Assembly (NCBI GenBank): GCA_021186555.1
Contig: JAJKFL010000011.1
Span: 9,572,001 to 9,636,000, forward strand
Direction: 5' to 3'
DNA length: 64,000 bases
DNA from: Reticulitermes speratus
Taxonomy: Eukaryota; Arthropoda; Insecta; Blattodea; Rhinotermitidae
Shown here: in pieces, positions 45,901-55,622 of the stretch
Layout of the letters: the number at the start of each line of letters is the position of its first letter
Numbering within the stretch: position 1 is the first letter of the stretch
Translations under genes and position numbers: made by a program
Notes under the pieces: model-generated
The model's database searches: none
What the model saw: the letters and a program-made list of their open reading frames with translations, nothing else
What the model was told of the DNA's origin: nothing

Positions 45901-48900
45901 GACAGACTGGCAATGAACCTCCTCAACCATGACACGGCCATTGCAGTGGTGGAAACTTTGGTACCCTTGTGTATTCATCATCACAAAACTGCTATAATAA
46001 TCTCATGTTTTCTACCAACTCTATAAGTATTACATCCATTTATACAGCTCATTTGGCAATATCATTTATCAGTTTTAACTCCATCCACAGCTCAAAACCA
46101 TGTGTTTGTCTTGTAAGAAGCATTCCTTAAATGCAGCCATCACATCACCATCTATATACTTCAGATGTCAGGAAAATGATGATTAATGCAAAGAATCTCT
46201 TCATAGTCACTGCCTGCTTATTAAAAACTCAGTTCTCTGATCACATAAGTATGCAAAAACAAGACTTCATTTACACACAGAATGTCCACACATAAACCTT
46301 AAGCATTTTATCTTGTATTACACAGAACATGTTCAAGATATTGTTAGGAAATAAAACCAGTTAACATATAAACTCAACAACTGTTACAATGAGCTATGAA
46401 AGTTCAGCGTGAGGGCCAGAGTGGCTCATGCAATACCAAAATGATATTTAAACTCCCGCCACACTTTCTGGATAACATCATGTCAATTTTTTCACTGGCC
46501 TCTGTGATTCATTTCTTGAGCTCTGCCACTGCTGTCAGCAACAGAGAGACACAGGGACTGCTCTTCAAGAAGCCCCTTGAGAAAGAATCCACAAGTGTGA
46601 GACCTGATGATTTCGGGAGCCTCTGTGCCCAATCCATTCATTAGGAAGAAGTGTGTCTAGCTAGAATCTCAATTTACAATGGAAGTGTGGTGGAATCACA
46701 TTCTGTTGGTAAATCAGATCTGAAATGTTTTCCTGTAGCAGTGTCATACCCTAACCCTGCAGTTTTATTAATGAATGTAACTACATCTCATACAACCCAG
46801 GCACCATACTGAAACTCCTTTAACTATCTTTCCAACTCGTGTATATTTAAACTTTATGTTAAATGTGTTCTGGGTAATACAGGATTAAAATCATTAATAT
46901 TATTTATGGACATCATATTAGCACAAAAATGAAACTATAACCTGTATTAGTACAAAAACAAAACTATGAACTCTTGTAATTAAATAATAAAACCAACGAC
47001 TGCACTATTTTGACCACTTTTATTATGGCCTATGTCCCCTCACCCTACACGTGTTTCAGAACCTTATAGTTCCATCCTCAGGGGTTTGCCATGTGCTACC
47101 AATTACTCACATATCAAAACAAATACACAATATGTACAATAGTCTGGTAAAATCTTAAAACCATAGGTAAATGTATATTCAGAACCTGTTTCAAATTGTA
47201 CGATATGTACGGTAGTCTGGTAAAATCTTAAAACCATACGTAAATGTATATTTAAAACCTGTTTTAAAAAGTTGTAAACTGTCCGTAATATTCACTGTTT
47301 TTTTATGGAACTACTGGCGTAATTTCTACGTCTCCGTGTTCCTTTTCTGTACGTCAGAGATAACAGGCTATTCCAACTGATAGACACCCCCACCAACCAC
47401 CACTCATACCGGATACCCAACACGACAACAGTCTCCCTACACACACAGCCATGAAAAGATAGCACAGTAACATTACAACACACAAGGTAAGACATTCGCA
47501 GTAAACCAATTTCTTATAAAATATCCACTTAACCCCAAATAATTAACAAAAAATACAGAAGTTTTTATTTGGAATGTTTAATTTATTTACAGAAAAGGAA
47601 CACGGAGACGTAGAAATTACGCCAGTAGTTCCATAAAAAAACAGTGAATATTACGGACAGTTTACAACTTTTTAAAACAGGTTTTAAATATACGTTTACG
47701 TATGGTTTTAAGATTTTACCAGACTATTGTACATATTATGTATTTGTTTTGATATGTGAGTAATTGGTAGCACATGGCAAACCCCTGAGGATGGAACTAT
47801 AAGGTTCTGAAACACGTGTAGGGTGAGGGGACATAGGCCATAATAAAAGTGGTCAAAATAGTGCAGTCGTTGGTTTTATTATTTGATTAAAAAATGCACG
47901 GTGGTAATACTGTGAAATCTTGTAATTAAGTAATAGCTTTATTTTTACCAACACATGCACTACAATTATGTCGTATTTTTTACACCCCTACGTATGTTTC
48001 GACTATTTATTAGTCATCATCAGGGGGATCAAAGTATATACACAGGCTATACATCCATTATAATAATTGGTTCATCATTCAAGGTTAAAATTAGATAAAA
48101 CTATGTTCACTATAAAGTCAGTAGCCTACAGAACAAGACACACAGCAACACGTCACAGATAACTACAACAACCATTTGAGATGAAAACAAGACCAACTGC
48201 CAATAATTTAAAGAAAACAACGCACTTGTATTTTAACCACTGACGTAGCAAATGCTACTGATTTTATAGTGAACATAGTTTTATCTCGTTTTAACCTTGA
48301 ATGATGAACCAACTATTATAATGGATGTATATCCTGTGTATATACTTTGATCCCCCTGATGATGACTAATAAATAGTCGGAACATATGTAGGCGTGTAAA
48401 AAATACGACATAATTGTAGTGCATGTGTTGGTAAAAATAAAGCTATTACTTAAAGACAAAATGCAAGGTGAATATAATGTGAAATCTTGTAATTAAGTCT
48501 ACTATGTTAATTTTGGTTACATTCTTGTTTCTGTAATGCAAAACTAAAATGACAAATATCATTCACTGTACTCCCTTCCTCTCCCCCCCACCCAACTATG
48601 GTATCACTTCACACACTTGAATTTATGGGAAGTCACATTACTTCTTTCCATGCAACTTCCAATCACACAACTTTTTTAAAACTTTTACAGAACCTAAGAA
48701 TAACATTAAACTTCATCATTTCTTGTTTAATAATTGAGTCTGCCTGTTCCAGGTTCGATCCCAGGAACCGGCTCCCTTGAGTTGTAAGGTTTTATTTAAA
48801 ACTTGCATAAACATTTTTCATAATTGTTTCCCTAGACAAGTCGACATCCTCTCTGCTTACTCCATGATTTCCCCTCAGGCCACTGATTAACGACACATTA

Positions 48901-50737
48901 TTGCAGGTGTGTGACGTGTGAGAGATGGATGCCAGCTAGCCAATAGAAATATTTACACATGCATGAGGCGCAGCACATTTTAGCCAACCGGCTTCTATAC
49001 TGGAATCAAGTAATGCCAGTCTTAGATGGAATTTTGGCAATGTGTGGTTGAACAAGAAATATGTAACCCATGTGAATTATTCAAGACTATTTAGGCAGCC
49101 ACGGCAAGTGTGCTGTGTGTGTGTGGTTCACAAAGCTATAGCGTGAATTAATGTAAATCGAGGCCTATGTAAGAGCGATGCATTGTTCTGCCTGAAAGTG
49201 CACGTGATTCGACTATTAATTGTGTTAATAAAGTTCAAATACCATTGCACATCACCATCTTTGGACATGTATATGTGAAAGCTGAAGTTTCAACTTAAAA
49301 TTTCAACCTTAATGTTGGCTTTATAACCCATTTACATTCAGCTATCAACAGGCAAAGAGATATATAGGTGGTCTACTTCACCAACACTAACTTCGATGAC
49401 CTGTCTCACCAGTCACCTCCTATCCCGTCCGCATATTCCATGAGAAGGGAAGAGGATCAAAAGCACTGTTGAGTAGCTGGTACCCAGCCAGGCACAAACA
49501 CGAAGGATGGGTACATAATTATCTGATCATTGTGATACTAAAAATGTGTAACCTTCTTGATTTCACACTCCACTTCTGACTATTCATTGACCAATGGTCG
49601 GATGCAAACAGAGCAGCAATAAAGCAGAGATGGGGGCCAGGATAACTCAGTTGGTTTAGTGACTAGGCAATAGGCCAGATGATGGAAGAATTAGCATTTG
49701 ATTCCCAAGCATTAAATTTTCCTATTCTCACCATCATCCAGACCAGCTCTGGGATCAACCCAACCTCCCTTCCATTGCATACCATGGGTAAATTAACCAG
49801 CGTATGAAGCTGACCACTCTCCTTAATGCAATGCTGAAGAATGCACAGATCTATCCCCATTCCCCCATACATCTTTCTGGCATGGTGCTTAATTATGTAC
49901 AAAAAACAACTTTATCTATACTCTACCTGTACTATGCCCTATGCAAAAACACATATCTTTATTACTATACTACCAAGAAAACTAAAATTCTATTGAATGC
50001 TACTGAAGACAGTGGTTTACCAACTATGCCATCAGGCCCTGCAAGATGTATGATACTAAGAATATTTTATAGAACGTCATAATTTAAAATTCAGATAAAA
50101 TATATGATTTCCGTGATTATTGCCACCAACTCCCCAAACCCACTTGGAGTTCTTTCTTGTACCAATCCAACCAACTTCAAACATTGCAAATTACCATGTA
50201 CTTCTTTATTAAGTTACACAAATTAAAACCAACAAAATACTAAAAAATTACTTATAGAAAAATAGGGGTTTCTCCCTACATAAAGTGTATTTTGTTTGTT
50301 TTAATTTCTAGTATGGGGGGGGGGGGGGTACCAACCTCGAGTTTGTTATTAATAACCAGTACTAGCAATTATCACGATTCAGTAACCTAATCTTTAAAAA
50401 TATAGTAGACAAAATTTAAAATAATGCATAATCCGCAATATGTCATTTGACATAAACTTTTAAAGGACAAAATACTGTGTTAGCAACCAATGACCTAGAA
50501 CATTTTAACATTGTGTACGCATTAAAATTCCATTCCCACTAGTCATATTCCACATTGTAGAAACTAATTACCGAAGTTTGTATCCGAAACTTCCTGTGAT
50601 GCGTAAAATAAATATGCATTGTGTATCAGACTCCCTTGCAATTAGATTACCCATCTCAACATTACCTGAGATAAAATGGGGCGTATTAAAACTGGAAGAA
50701 CAAGTGATGTTACTGGTGTCTCATCTCCCATTGTCAT
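39875..50737 (-). CDS. PDCD10: Programmed cell death protein 10 / CCM3
   Basis: Adaptor protein of the STRIPAK complex that binds GCKIII kinases and, in vertebrates, the CCM complex at cell junctions and the Golgi. Five coding exons: 50666-50737, 44378-44555, 41625-41757, 41379-41543, 39875-39959. They total 633 nt, i.e. 210 residues plus TGA, against about 212 in human. Phases are 0, 1, 2, 2 and all borders are GT-AG. N-terminal dimerisation part: '[18 protein letters not shown]', '[18 protein letters not shown]'. Linker: '[19 protein letters not shown]' and '[15 protein letters not shown]'. C-terminal FAT-homology bundle: '[14 protein letters not shown]', '[19 protein letters not shown]', '[16 protein letters not shown]'. 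A TGA two codons before the ATG fixes the start. Intron 1 is 6.1 kb and repeat-rich. No break is seen. Confidence 0.95.
39960..41378. other. PDCD10 intron 4
   Basis: Non-coding. It contains a C-tract at 41117-41133; no mobile element was recognised. Confidence 0.5.
41379..41543 (-). CDS. PDCD10: PDCD10 exon 4
   Basis: 165 nt between TTTTCAG|GGAGAT and GGGACA|GTAAGA. It encodes '[19 protein letters not shown]' and '[19 protein letters not shown]'. An apparent stop just beyond is intronic. Confidence 0.94.
41625..41757 (-). CDS. PDCD10: PDCD10 exon 3
   Basis: 133 nt between ATTTCAG|TTGTGG and TCAA|GTATGT. It encodes '[19 protein letters not shown]' and '[18 protein letters not shown]'. Confidence 0.94.
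41996..42217. repeat. Hairpin element with degenerate hammerhead-like core
   Basis: The arms are inverted: ACAACTTTTATTTACC...TACATGTTTTAGCC against GGCCAAAACATGTAGC...GATAAATAAAAGTTGTG. The core at 42125-42156 reads CTGATGT, a helix, AAAAC and GTA, i.e. two conserved positions changed. In PDCD10 intron 2. Confidence 0.6.
42440..43075 (+). pseudogene. LINE C-terminal remnant with (AAT)n tail
   Basis: The frame near 42680-42913 reads '[19 protein letters not shown]', '[18 protein letters not shown]' and '[18 protein letters not shown]', resembling the extreme C-terminus of a group of LINE reverse transcriptases. Fragments of the final stretch follow, then an AATAATAAT tail at 43050-43071, as at a LINE 3' end. 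Confidence 0.5.
43805..44058. repeat. Foldback repeat, 'GATGTTACAC' family
   Basis: Left end GTTGATGTTGAGGATTCTGG with CGATGTTACGCTGTGT; the right end is the inverse (CAGAATCCTCAAATTCAAA). Inside, AACATAGTGCCTTCA is mirrored by TGAAGGCACTATGTT. Non-coding, in PDCD10 intron 2. Confidence 0.65.
44378..44555 (-). CDS. PDCD10: PDCD10 exon 2
   Basis: 178 nt between TTGTTGCAG|CTAGAA and CAGACA|GTGAGT. It encodes '[19 protein letters not shown]', '[19 protein letters not shown]' and '[13 protein letters not shown]'. Confidence 0.94.
44556..45771. other. PDCD10 intron 1, right part near exon 2
   Basis: AT-rich non-coding sequence with a short (GT)n run near 45230. No element was recognised. Confidence 0.4.
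45772..45962 (-). repeat. SINE, family 2
   Basis: Minus strand: 'gtcatggttgaggaggttca' (A-box side) and GGGTTCAATCCCAGGCC (B-box), then a short body ending GCTCATGTTTATTTG. tRNA-derived. Confidence 0.65.
47041..47090 (-). ncRNA. Hammerhead-like core, element B left arm
   Basis: Minus strand: CCC, CTGAGGA, T, helix GGAAC/GTTCT, GAAAC, loop ACGT, GTA, GGG. The identical core is on the plus strand in the right arm. Confidence 0.5.
47780..47830 (+). ncRNA. Hammerhead-like core, element B right arm
   Basis: CTGAGGA at 47785-47791, GAAAC at 47809-47813 and GTA at 47818-47820, followed by GGG pairing with the CCC before the box. Confidence 0.5.
47984..48030 (-). ncRNA. Hammerhead-like core, element C left arm (best match)
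   Basis: Minus strand: CCCC, CTGATGA, T, helix GACTA/TAGTC with loop ATAAA, GAAAC, loop ATAC, GTA, GGGG. Every conserved core base of a type-I hammerhead is present; the extra T before helix II is the only deviation. Confidence 0.55.
48352..48394 (+). ncRNA. Hammerhead-like core, element C right arm (mutated)
   Basis: Same helix II as its partner, but GAAAC has become GGAAC and the last stem reads GGCG, so it is expected to be weaker. Confidence 0.4.
48500..49630. other. PDCD10 intron 1, no gene
   Basis: Non-coding. A tRNA-like B-box scrap (CCAGGTTCGATCCCAGGAAC, near 48748) looks like a SINE fragment. Confidence 0.4.
49632..49870 (+). repeat. SINE, family 1, diverged
   Basis: Head GGGGGCCAGGATAACTCAGT, weak B-box TTTGATTCCCAAG, and body 'cagaccagctctgggatc' and 'accatgggtaaat'. 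Clearly related to the 27.9-kb copy but older. Confidence 0.65.
50316..50329. repeat. G-tract
   Basis: An uninterrupted run of about 13 G in PDCD10 intron 1, upstream (right) of the intron's repeats. Confidence 0.9.
50666..50737 (-). CDS. PDCD10: PDCD10 exon 1
   Basis: 24 codons, '[18 protein letters not shown]' and 'RPILSQ', then donor CAG|GTAATG. Upstream in frame: TGA AGG ATG. It joins exon 2 as 'ILSQ|LERRD', matching the insect family. Confidence 0.88.
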
Positions 50738-51160
50738 CCTTCACAATTACGTCTATTTCACAGTCACCAACTCGCAAACCAGGCTCTGATCTGTGCTTGA
50801 AGTTATGTCACCAGATATGCCTTTACCTGTTATCAACAGCCACAGTTGCGTATAATCGATATATATATCGAAGAGCAAGTTACAAGTACCGTAATCCATG
50901 ACAACACAACCTACGCAATCCCACTACTATGATACGCAGACTACATCGCCATCTGCGCAAGCGATATGTGTAACAGTATCCGGCATGGATTACAATATAT
51001 TAAAGAATGCTCCCTGGTGACAGCTTATGGAACTATGTAGCATAACTTCGGTAACCCCGTTTCCTACCTATACCATACCCTCTCTCACCACTTCGTACAG
51101 GCACACAAAAAAATATAAATCGTACCAAACTTCGAAACTGTAGTCTTCCGGGTCATGAGA

Positions 51161-51543
51161 CCGTGTAAGGTGATTGGTGGGCATCCAGCTTTACCGTCGG
51201 TATATACCGTCTCCATCTCAGATAGCCTGTGAAGACAGATCCACAGTGCTCCTCCAAAACATTCATAATCATGTAACAGACTACATGGTGTTCTAAACCA
51301 GACCGCATTATGAATCCTCACCACTGTGAGCACCTCCATTCCTATACCAAGACCGTGTAAGGTGATTGGTGGGCATCCAGCTTTACCGTCGGTATATACC
51401 GTCTCAATCTTCAGATAGCCTGTGAAGACAGCTCCACAGTGCTCCTCCAAAACATTCATAATCATGTAACAGACTACATGGTGTTCTAAACCAGACCGCA
51501 TTATGAATCCTCACCACTGTGAGCACCTCCATTCCTGTACCAA
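51161..51543. repeat. Tandem duplication, 192-bp unit
   Basis: CCGTGTAAGGTGATTGGTGG starts at 51161 and again at 51353, with the copies almost identical to the end (CACCTCCATTCCT). It carries CTCCTCCAAAACATTCATAA, related to the foldback family at 38.2 kb. Confidence 0.85.
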
Positions 51544-51900
51544 AAGGTATTAGGACCTAAGTGTGGACAGAAATGTCACGCTGGGAAAACCGAGTTACAG
51601 TACGAGCAGTACGTTATTTACAGACACAGTATTTAACACACCATTCTTTTCCCACCAATTGTGTACACTTTGTTTCCTATTTTGCCTATTAACGAAACTG
51701 AGGAAAGGAGATCTGAAATACTTATTGGTCACAGAAATTATCAGTATAAGAGTCAAAGTTATACTACAATGATATCGCAAGATCACACACTAAAAAGTAA
51801 TTACACAATGTTCAGAGTTCTAGAATGTTAAAAGACTCTACAGCACATACAACCGCCTCCATTATATACAACTGTCGCCATATGAAATAAATAAAATACA

Positions 51901-52100
51901 TGCGCTAGGAACAGTGCAAGTTAGGTTAAAATTGGTCAATAATGAAAGGCACTTTACTTGGAGACAACAGCACTTTTTCGACTGTATCTCGCCTTCCATT
52001 GGATTGACATAACTGGAACACCATACTTCTCACTCTATGCGCATGCGCTAGGAACAGTGTAAGTTACGCTGAAATCGGTCAATAATGAAGGGCACTTTAC
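51901..52100. repeat. Short direct repeat, about 143-bp period
   Basis: GCGCTAGGAACAGTG and GGTCAATAATGAA-GGCACTTTACTT occur near 51903 and again near 52046. It lies upstream of PDCD10 exon 1. Confidence 0.7.
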
Positions 52101-52328
52101 TTCACAAGACGAATGCAGTTTAGTGTGCAACTGTATTGACTCTGTTGAAAACTGTGAATGTTCACAGGTGGCCCATGATGGGGCACAACAATTTAAGAGG
52201 CAAAAACAATAATAATGGTTTCATATTTAAACTAAGCAGATGTAGGTTTTTTAGACACTTAAAGTAAGAGGAATTGTCAGTGTATGTGGGTTTTTGTTGC
52301 AAACATCTATCCCTTTTAGTGAGTTCAG

Positions 52329-52705
52329 AATATAATATAATAATGGCTCAACAGCCCTTTATGGGCCCGGGCCTCCTCTTTTCGAGGTTACTAAGTCGTG
52401 CGCATTCGTGGCAGTTGGTGACTGGTAAACTGGCCGCGCTACTTGTTCTATCGATCCTGATGTGTCCGCCAGAGCCATCAGAGGCAATTTGGCTTACGCA
52501 ACATTTTTATTCATGCCCGTAAGGTTCTTTTACATGCCGTAAATCTACGACATGGGACCGACGGCTTTACTTCCCCTCCGAAGGAAGTGGTGCTCCGGAT
52601 TTTTATCACCCTTAAAAATCCATCGATCTCGGTCGGGATCGAACCCGCGAACCTTGGGTCCAGTGGCGAGCACGCTAACCACTAGTCCACCGAGGTCGAC
52701 GAGTT
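52329..52705 (-). repeat. SINE, family 3, full length
   Basis: Minus strand: head GTCGACCTCGGTGGACTAGT and GGTTAGCGTGCTCGCC (A-box side), then GGGTTCGATCCCGACC (B-box). A long body follows, and the end is CTCGAAAAGAGGAGGCCCGG with 'gctgttgagccattattat'. Same family as the SINE broken by the hAT element. Confidence 0.8.
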
Positions 52706-55149
52706 CAGAATATACAGATCTAAAAAGAATGTTCAAACATACCCCCATTCCCCTGCTGCTATTCAGTGGCCTATGATCTCCATACATTGTCACTTTAATC
52801 ACATAACGACACAGAAGATAACACTACTCTGGATAGTCTGAAGTCAGGTTGTGGTCAAATTATACATGACCTCATTTTACAGTTCCCGTTACTTGTACCC
52901 AGATGATGGCCGCATCTCCCCCCACATATTATAATTGGTCTACATTATAACTCTTAAAATCACAACTTCCTTCTTCATGATCTGAAAAGAAATTTTGTTA
53001 CAAACACCCCAAGGGAAAGAAATATACAAAACACGAAGGGTCAGGGAACAATTGCAATACAATTGTGCTCATGCACAAAGTTTTACTTGCTGCTGCTACA
53101 AATGTAATGTGATGTGACAAATGCGTTTGGTGTAGCTATAGCGTAACCCTAATAAACTATTACCATCCCTTGGGATGTGACACCATGTATTTGTTAGAAC
53201 TTTTCCAACGTTTCAGATGAACATGGGGTAGCAGAGAAGTGACTTTACCTTACATCACTATCTTTCTTACTTTTGTTGATAGACAGGCCACATAAACATT
53301 TGTGTCCCATTCCCAGATTCTGTAGCCTGGGATATATGTGGCACACATGCAAGAAGACACCGTCTCACTTTAATCTCATCATGCCTTGTAACACAAATTC
53401 CTCTCTCTTCGGGGACCCTTCATGTTTGATGCTTCCAGAGACAAGAAATTACACCTTCTCAGATGTCCAATCCATTTCCAGAGTACATATGGAACAAACA
53501 CTTTACACAAATTATGGTTCAAATAAAAGAAAATTTATACAAAGTGGCTATGATGGTTCCAATACCAAATTGTGAAAATAAAGAGGGAAATGGCAAATAT
53601 GTTTGGAGTAGATTAACAGATTTTTGCACTTATTTTCTTCTGATAATATTTCATGAAATATTTCAGTAAAGATATATTACAGTACATAACATTTGTTACG
53701 AAAAGTCACTGTACGATATTATGCTAGAGAGAAATGAAGGAAGGCTCAGATTTAAATGACATGGCTGTTATTCCCTCACCCTCCATTCTAAGCTGCACAT
53801 AGTATACATAGACCTTCCTTTCAAAACACATTTCTTTAATGTTGTTATTCATTAAACAGTTCTGCATCATGTTGCACTTTCAATTAACATTACATGTTTC
53901 AGCCTACAATACAACTTTATTAAATATCACAATTTGTATTACATAATGTTTTTATTATGTTTGTATTCCTCATATGTTGTATGACTTTTTCCACATCTGT
54001 AGATTTATGGAAGGTTAATAAATGAATAAAAAAATTAATAAATAAATGACACATTTAGTATTTGAGAACATTTTTATGAATAATAATGGTACACTGTAAT
54101 GTCAATCATATGCTCATATGCTTGAAGATAACATGATCAAGTTAAAATGCGGAGCACATATGCCATATAAATTACAATATTTAACAAAGTTGCATCTGAG
54201 ACTGAACCCATATAGTGTTATTTACATTCAAACTGAAACATGAACTTTTGAATGGAGGTTGGGTTCAGTTTGGTATAAACCTCGAATTTGTCCAAACTGC
54301 CTCAAATCCTGCATCACGATGTGCAGAAAAATTACAATGTCATATGAACTGGCAGTTTCTATAAAGAAATTACATTACATTTGATCTCAAAATGTTCATT
54401 CTTCCTGAGAAAGGAAATAAAATTAGGAAGTTACTGTCAAGTGCAAGCAGAAAGACTGCTTTGAAACACATGACACTATGCACATGAAATTATTACGAGT
54501 ATAATAAAAAGTTCACTACAGTCTTTGATTCCAGAGCATTTACAAGGTTTGCAGAATTATTTCCAACACATTATGTTCAAAGAAAGCAAAGGGTGTTGTA
54601 TGGAAAGTTCTACCTCACAAAACTGAATTCCATTAACACAGCATTCTCAGGCATCACATTATTGCTTGACAACACACTTCACAGTAAAAAGTGTATCAAC
54701 TACTTATCCCATACAATTACCGCAGCTTAGCACTAAATCAACTGCGCATTAAATACTGCTTATATCTTTGTCTTATGGTACTCCTACACAACACCACCAC
54801 ACACAAACCACAGAATATGGAACAACATTTACTTTCTGTAACAGGCTGAAAGAATATGTTTCAGTATTTTGCTTTCTTCATCTCTATATCATATGCACCT
54901 GTTTGGCAAGGCATTTAGTTTTTCTATTTAGCTTCTGGGTTCTTCTTCCCAGACATGTGCAGCAAAATGTGATCTTGAAAATAATATTGATACAATGCAA
55001 TGTACAAATACAACACAAATATATTATGTCATTTTTGTACCAAATCAACTTTAATGACTATAAACCTGATGCCTATAATATGCAAAATGAGCACAAACAA
55101 TCTTCACAGCTCTTAGGGCAGAAATTTTATTTATTTATGGTTTCCAAGT
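52706..55149. other. Upstream region of PDCD10, no gene recognised
   Basis: AT-rich non-coding DNA. The frames here (up to 186 codons across 54.8-55.3 kb) show no family motif and run into a foldback repeat. Confidence 0.4.
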
Positions 55150-55622
55150 TCTGGGGTTTTCACAACAGTATGGTTAAGGCTTCTGTTCTTCTGGGATATG
55201 ACATGGTGTCACTGGGTAATCAGTTCCTGGCATTTCAAAGGACCGAGTACCTTCATCTTCAACGGTCCACAGTTCCAAGAAGAATGCCAGACACGACCAG
55301 TAGAGGGGTATATGTAGGTACAGTGTGATCAGTAATACAGCCGAACACATTAACTTATAGTGGACACAACAATACTTCTGTGTTAAGATTGCAATGTTCT
55401 GGGATTGATGACAGTAATGCTATGGCACACCATCTTAACTGAAAAAATTAACTTCATCATGGATTGTATCTGTGATTGGTAAGATTAGTTTTCTTCTTGA
55501 CTGCTGACTGTTGAAGATGAAGGCAATACATTCACTTGCTACATAAGGAACCACTCACCCAACAACACAGCATCACATCCCAGAAGAGCCAAATCATCAA
55601 CAACAATGCAGTGAGAACCTCA
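55150..55622. repeat. Foldback repeat, 'GATGTTACAC' family, long copy
   Basis: The left end GGCTTCTGTTCTTCTGGGAT with ATGACATGGTGT is mirrored at the right by ATCACATCCCAGAAGAGCC. TGAAGATGAAGGCAATACA near 55513 answers ACCTTCATCTTCAA near 55250. Confidence 0.65.

Larger units (their letters stand above)
46984..47917 (+). mobile_element. Inverted-repeat retroelement with hammerhead-like cores (element B)
   Basis: Target duplication TCTTGTAATTAA at 46972-46983 and 47918-47929. The arms (about 46984-47355 and 47590-47885) are almost exact inverses and include AACACGGAGACGTAGAAATT and CACCCTACACGTGTTTCAG. The 3' tail AAAATGCACGGTGGTAATAC and TGTGAAA follows the right arm. The left arm holds a tandem duplication (AGTCTGGTAAAATCTTAAAA twice, near 47140 and 47215). 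No ORF, so any movement must use another element's enzyme. Confidence 0.8.
47932..48483 (+). mobile_element. Inverted-repeat retroelement with hammerhead-like cores (element C)
   Basis: Inserted immediately after element B. ATCTTGTAATTAAGT is repeated at 47917-47931 and 48484-48498 (15 bp). The arms are inverse: AGCTTTATTTTTACCAACAC against GTGTTGGTAAAAATAAAGCT. The tail AAAATGCAAGGTGAATATAA matches elements B, D and E. Confidence 0.8.

Noticed and set aside
52640-52700. A genuine tRNA gene
   Set aside because: A- and B-box-like blocks are present, but no cloverleaf closes and a SINE body follows; the same holds for the other tRNA-like heads.
54768-55328. 186-codon frame
   Set aside because: No recognisable motif, host-like AT-rich composition, and its end lies in a foldback repeat.
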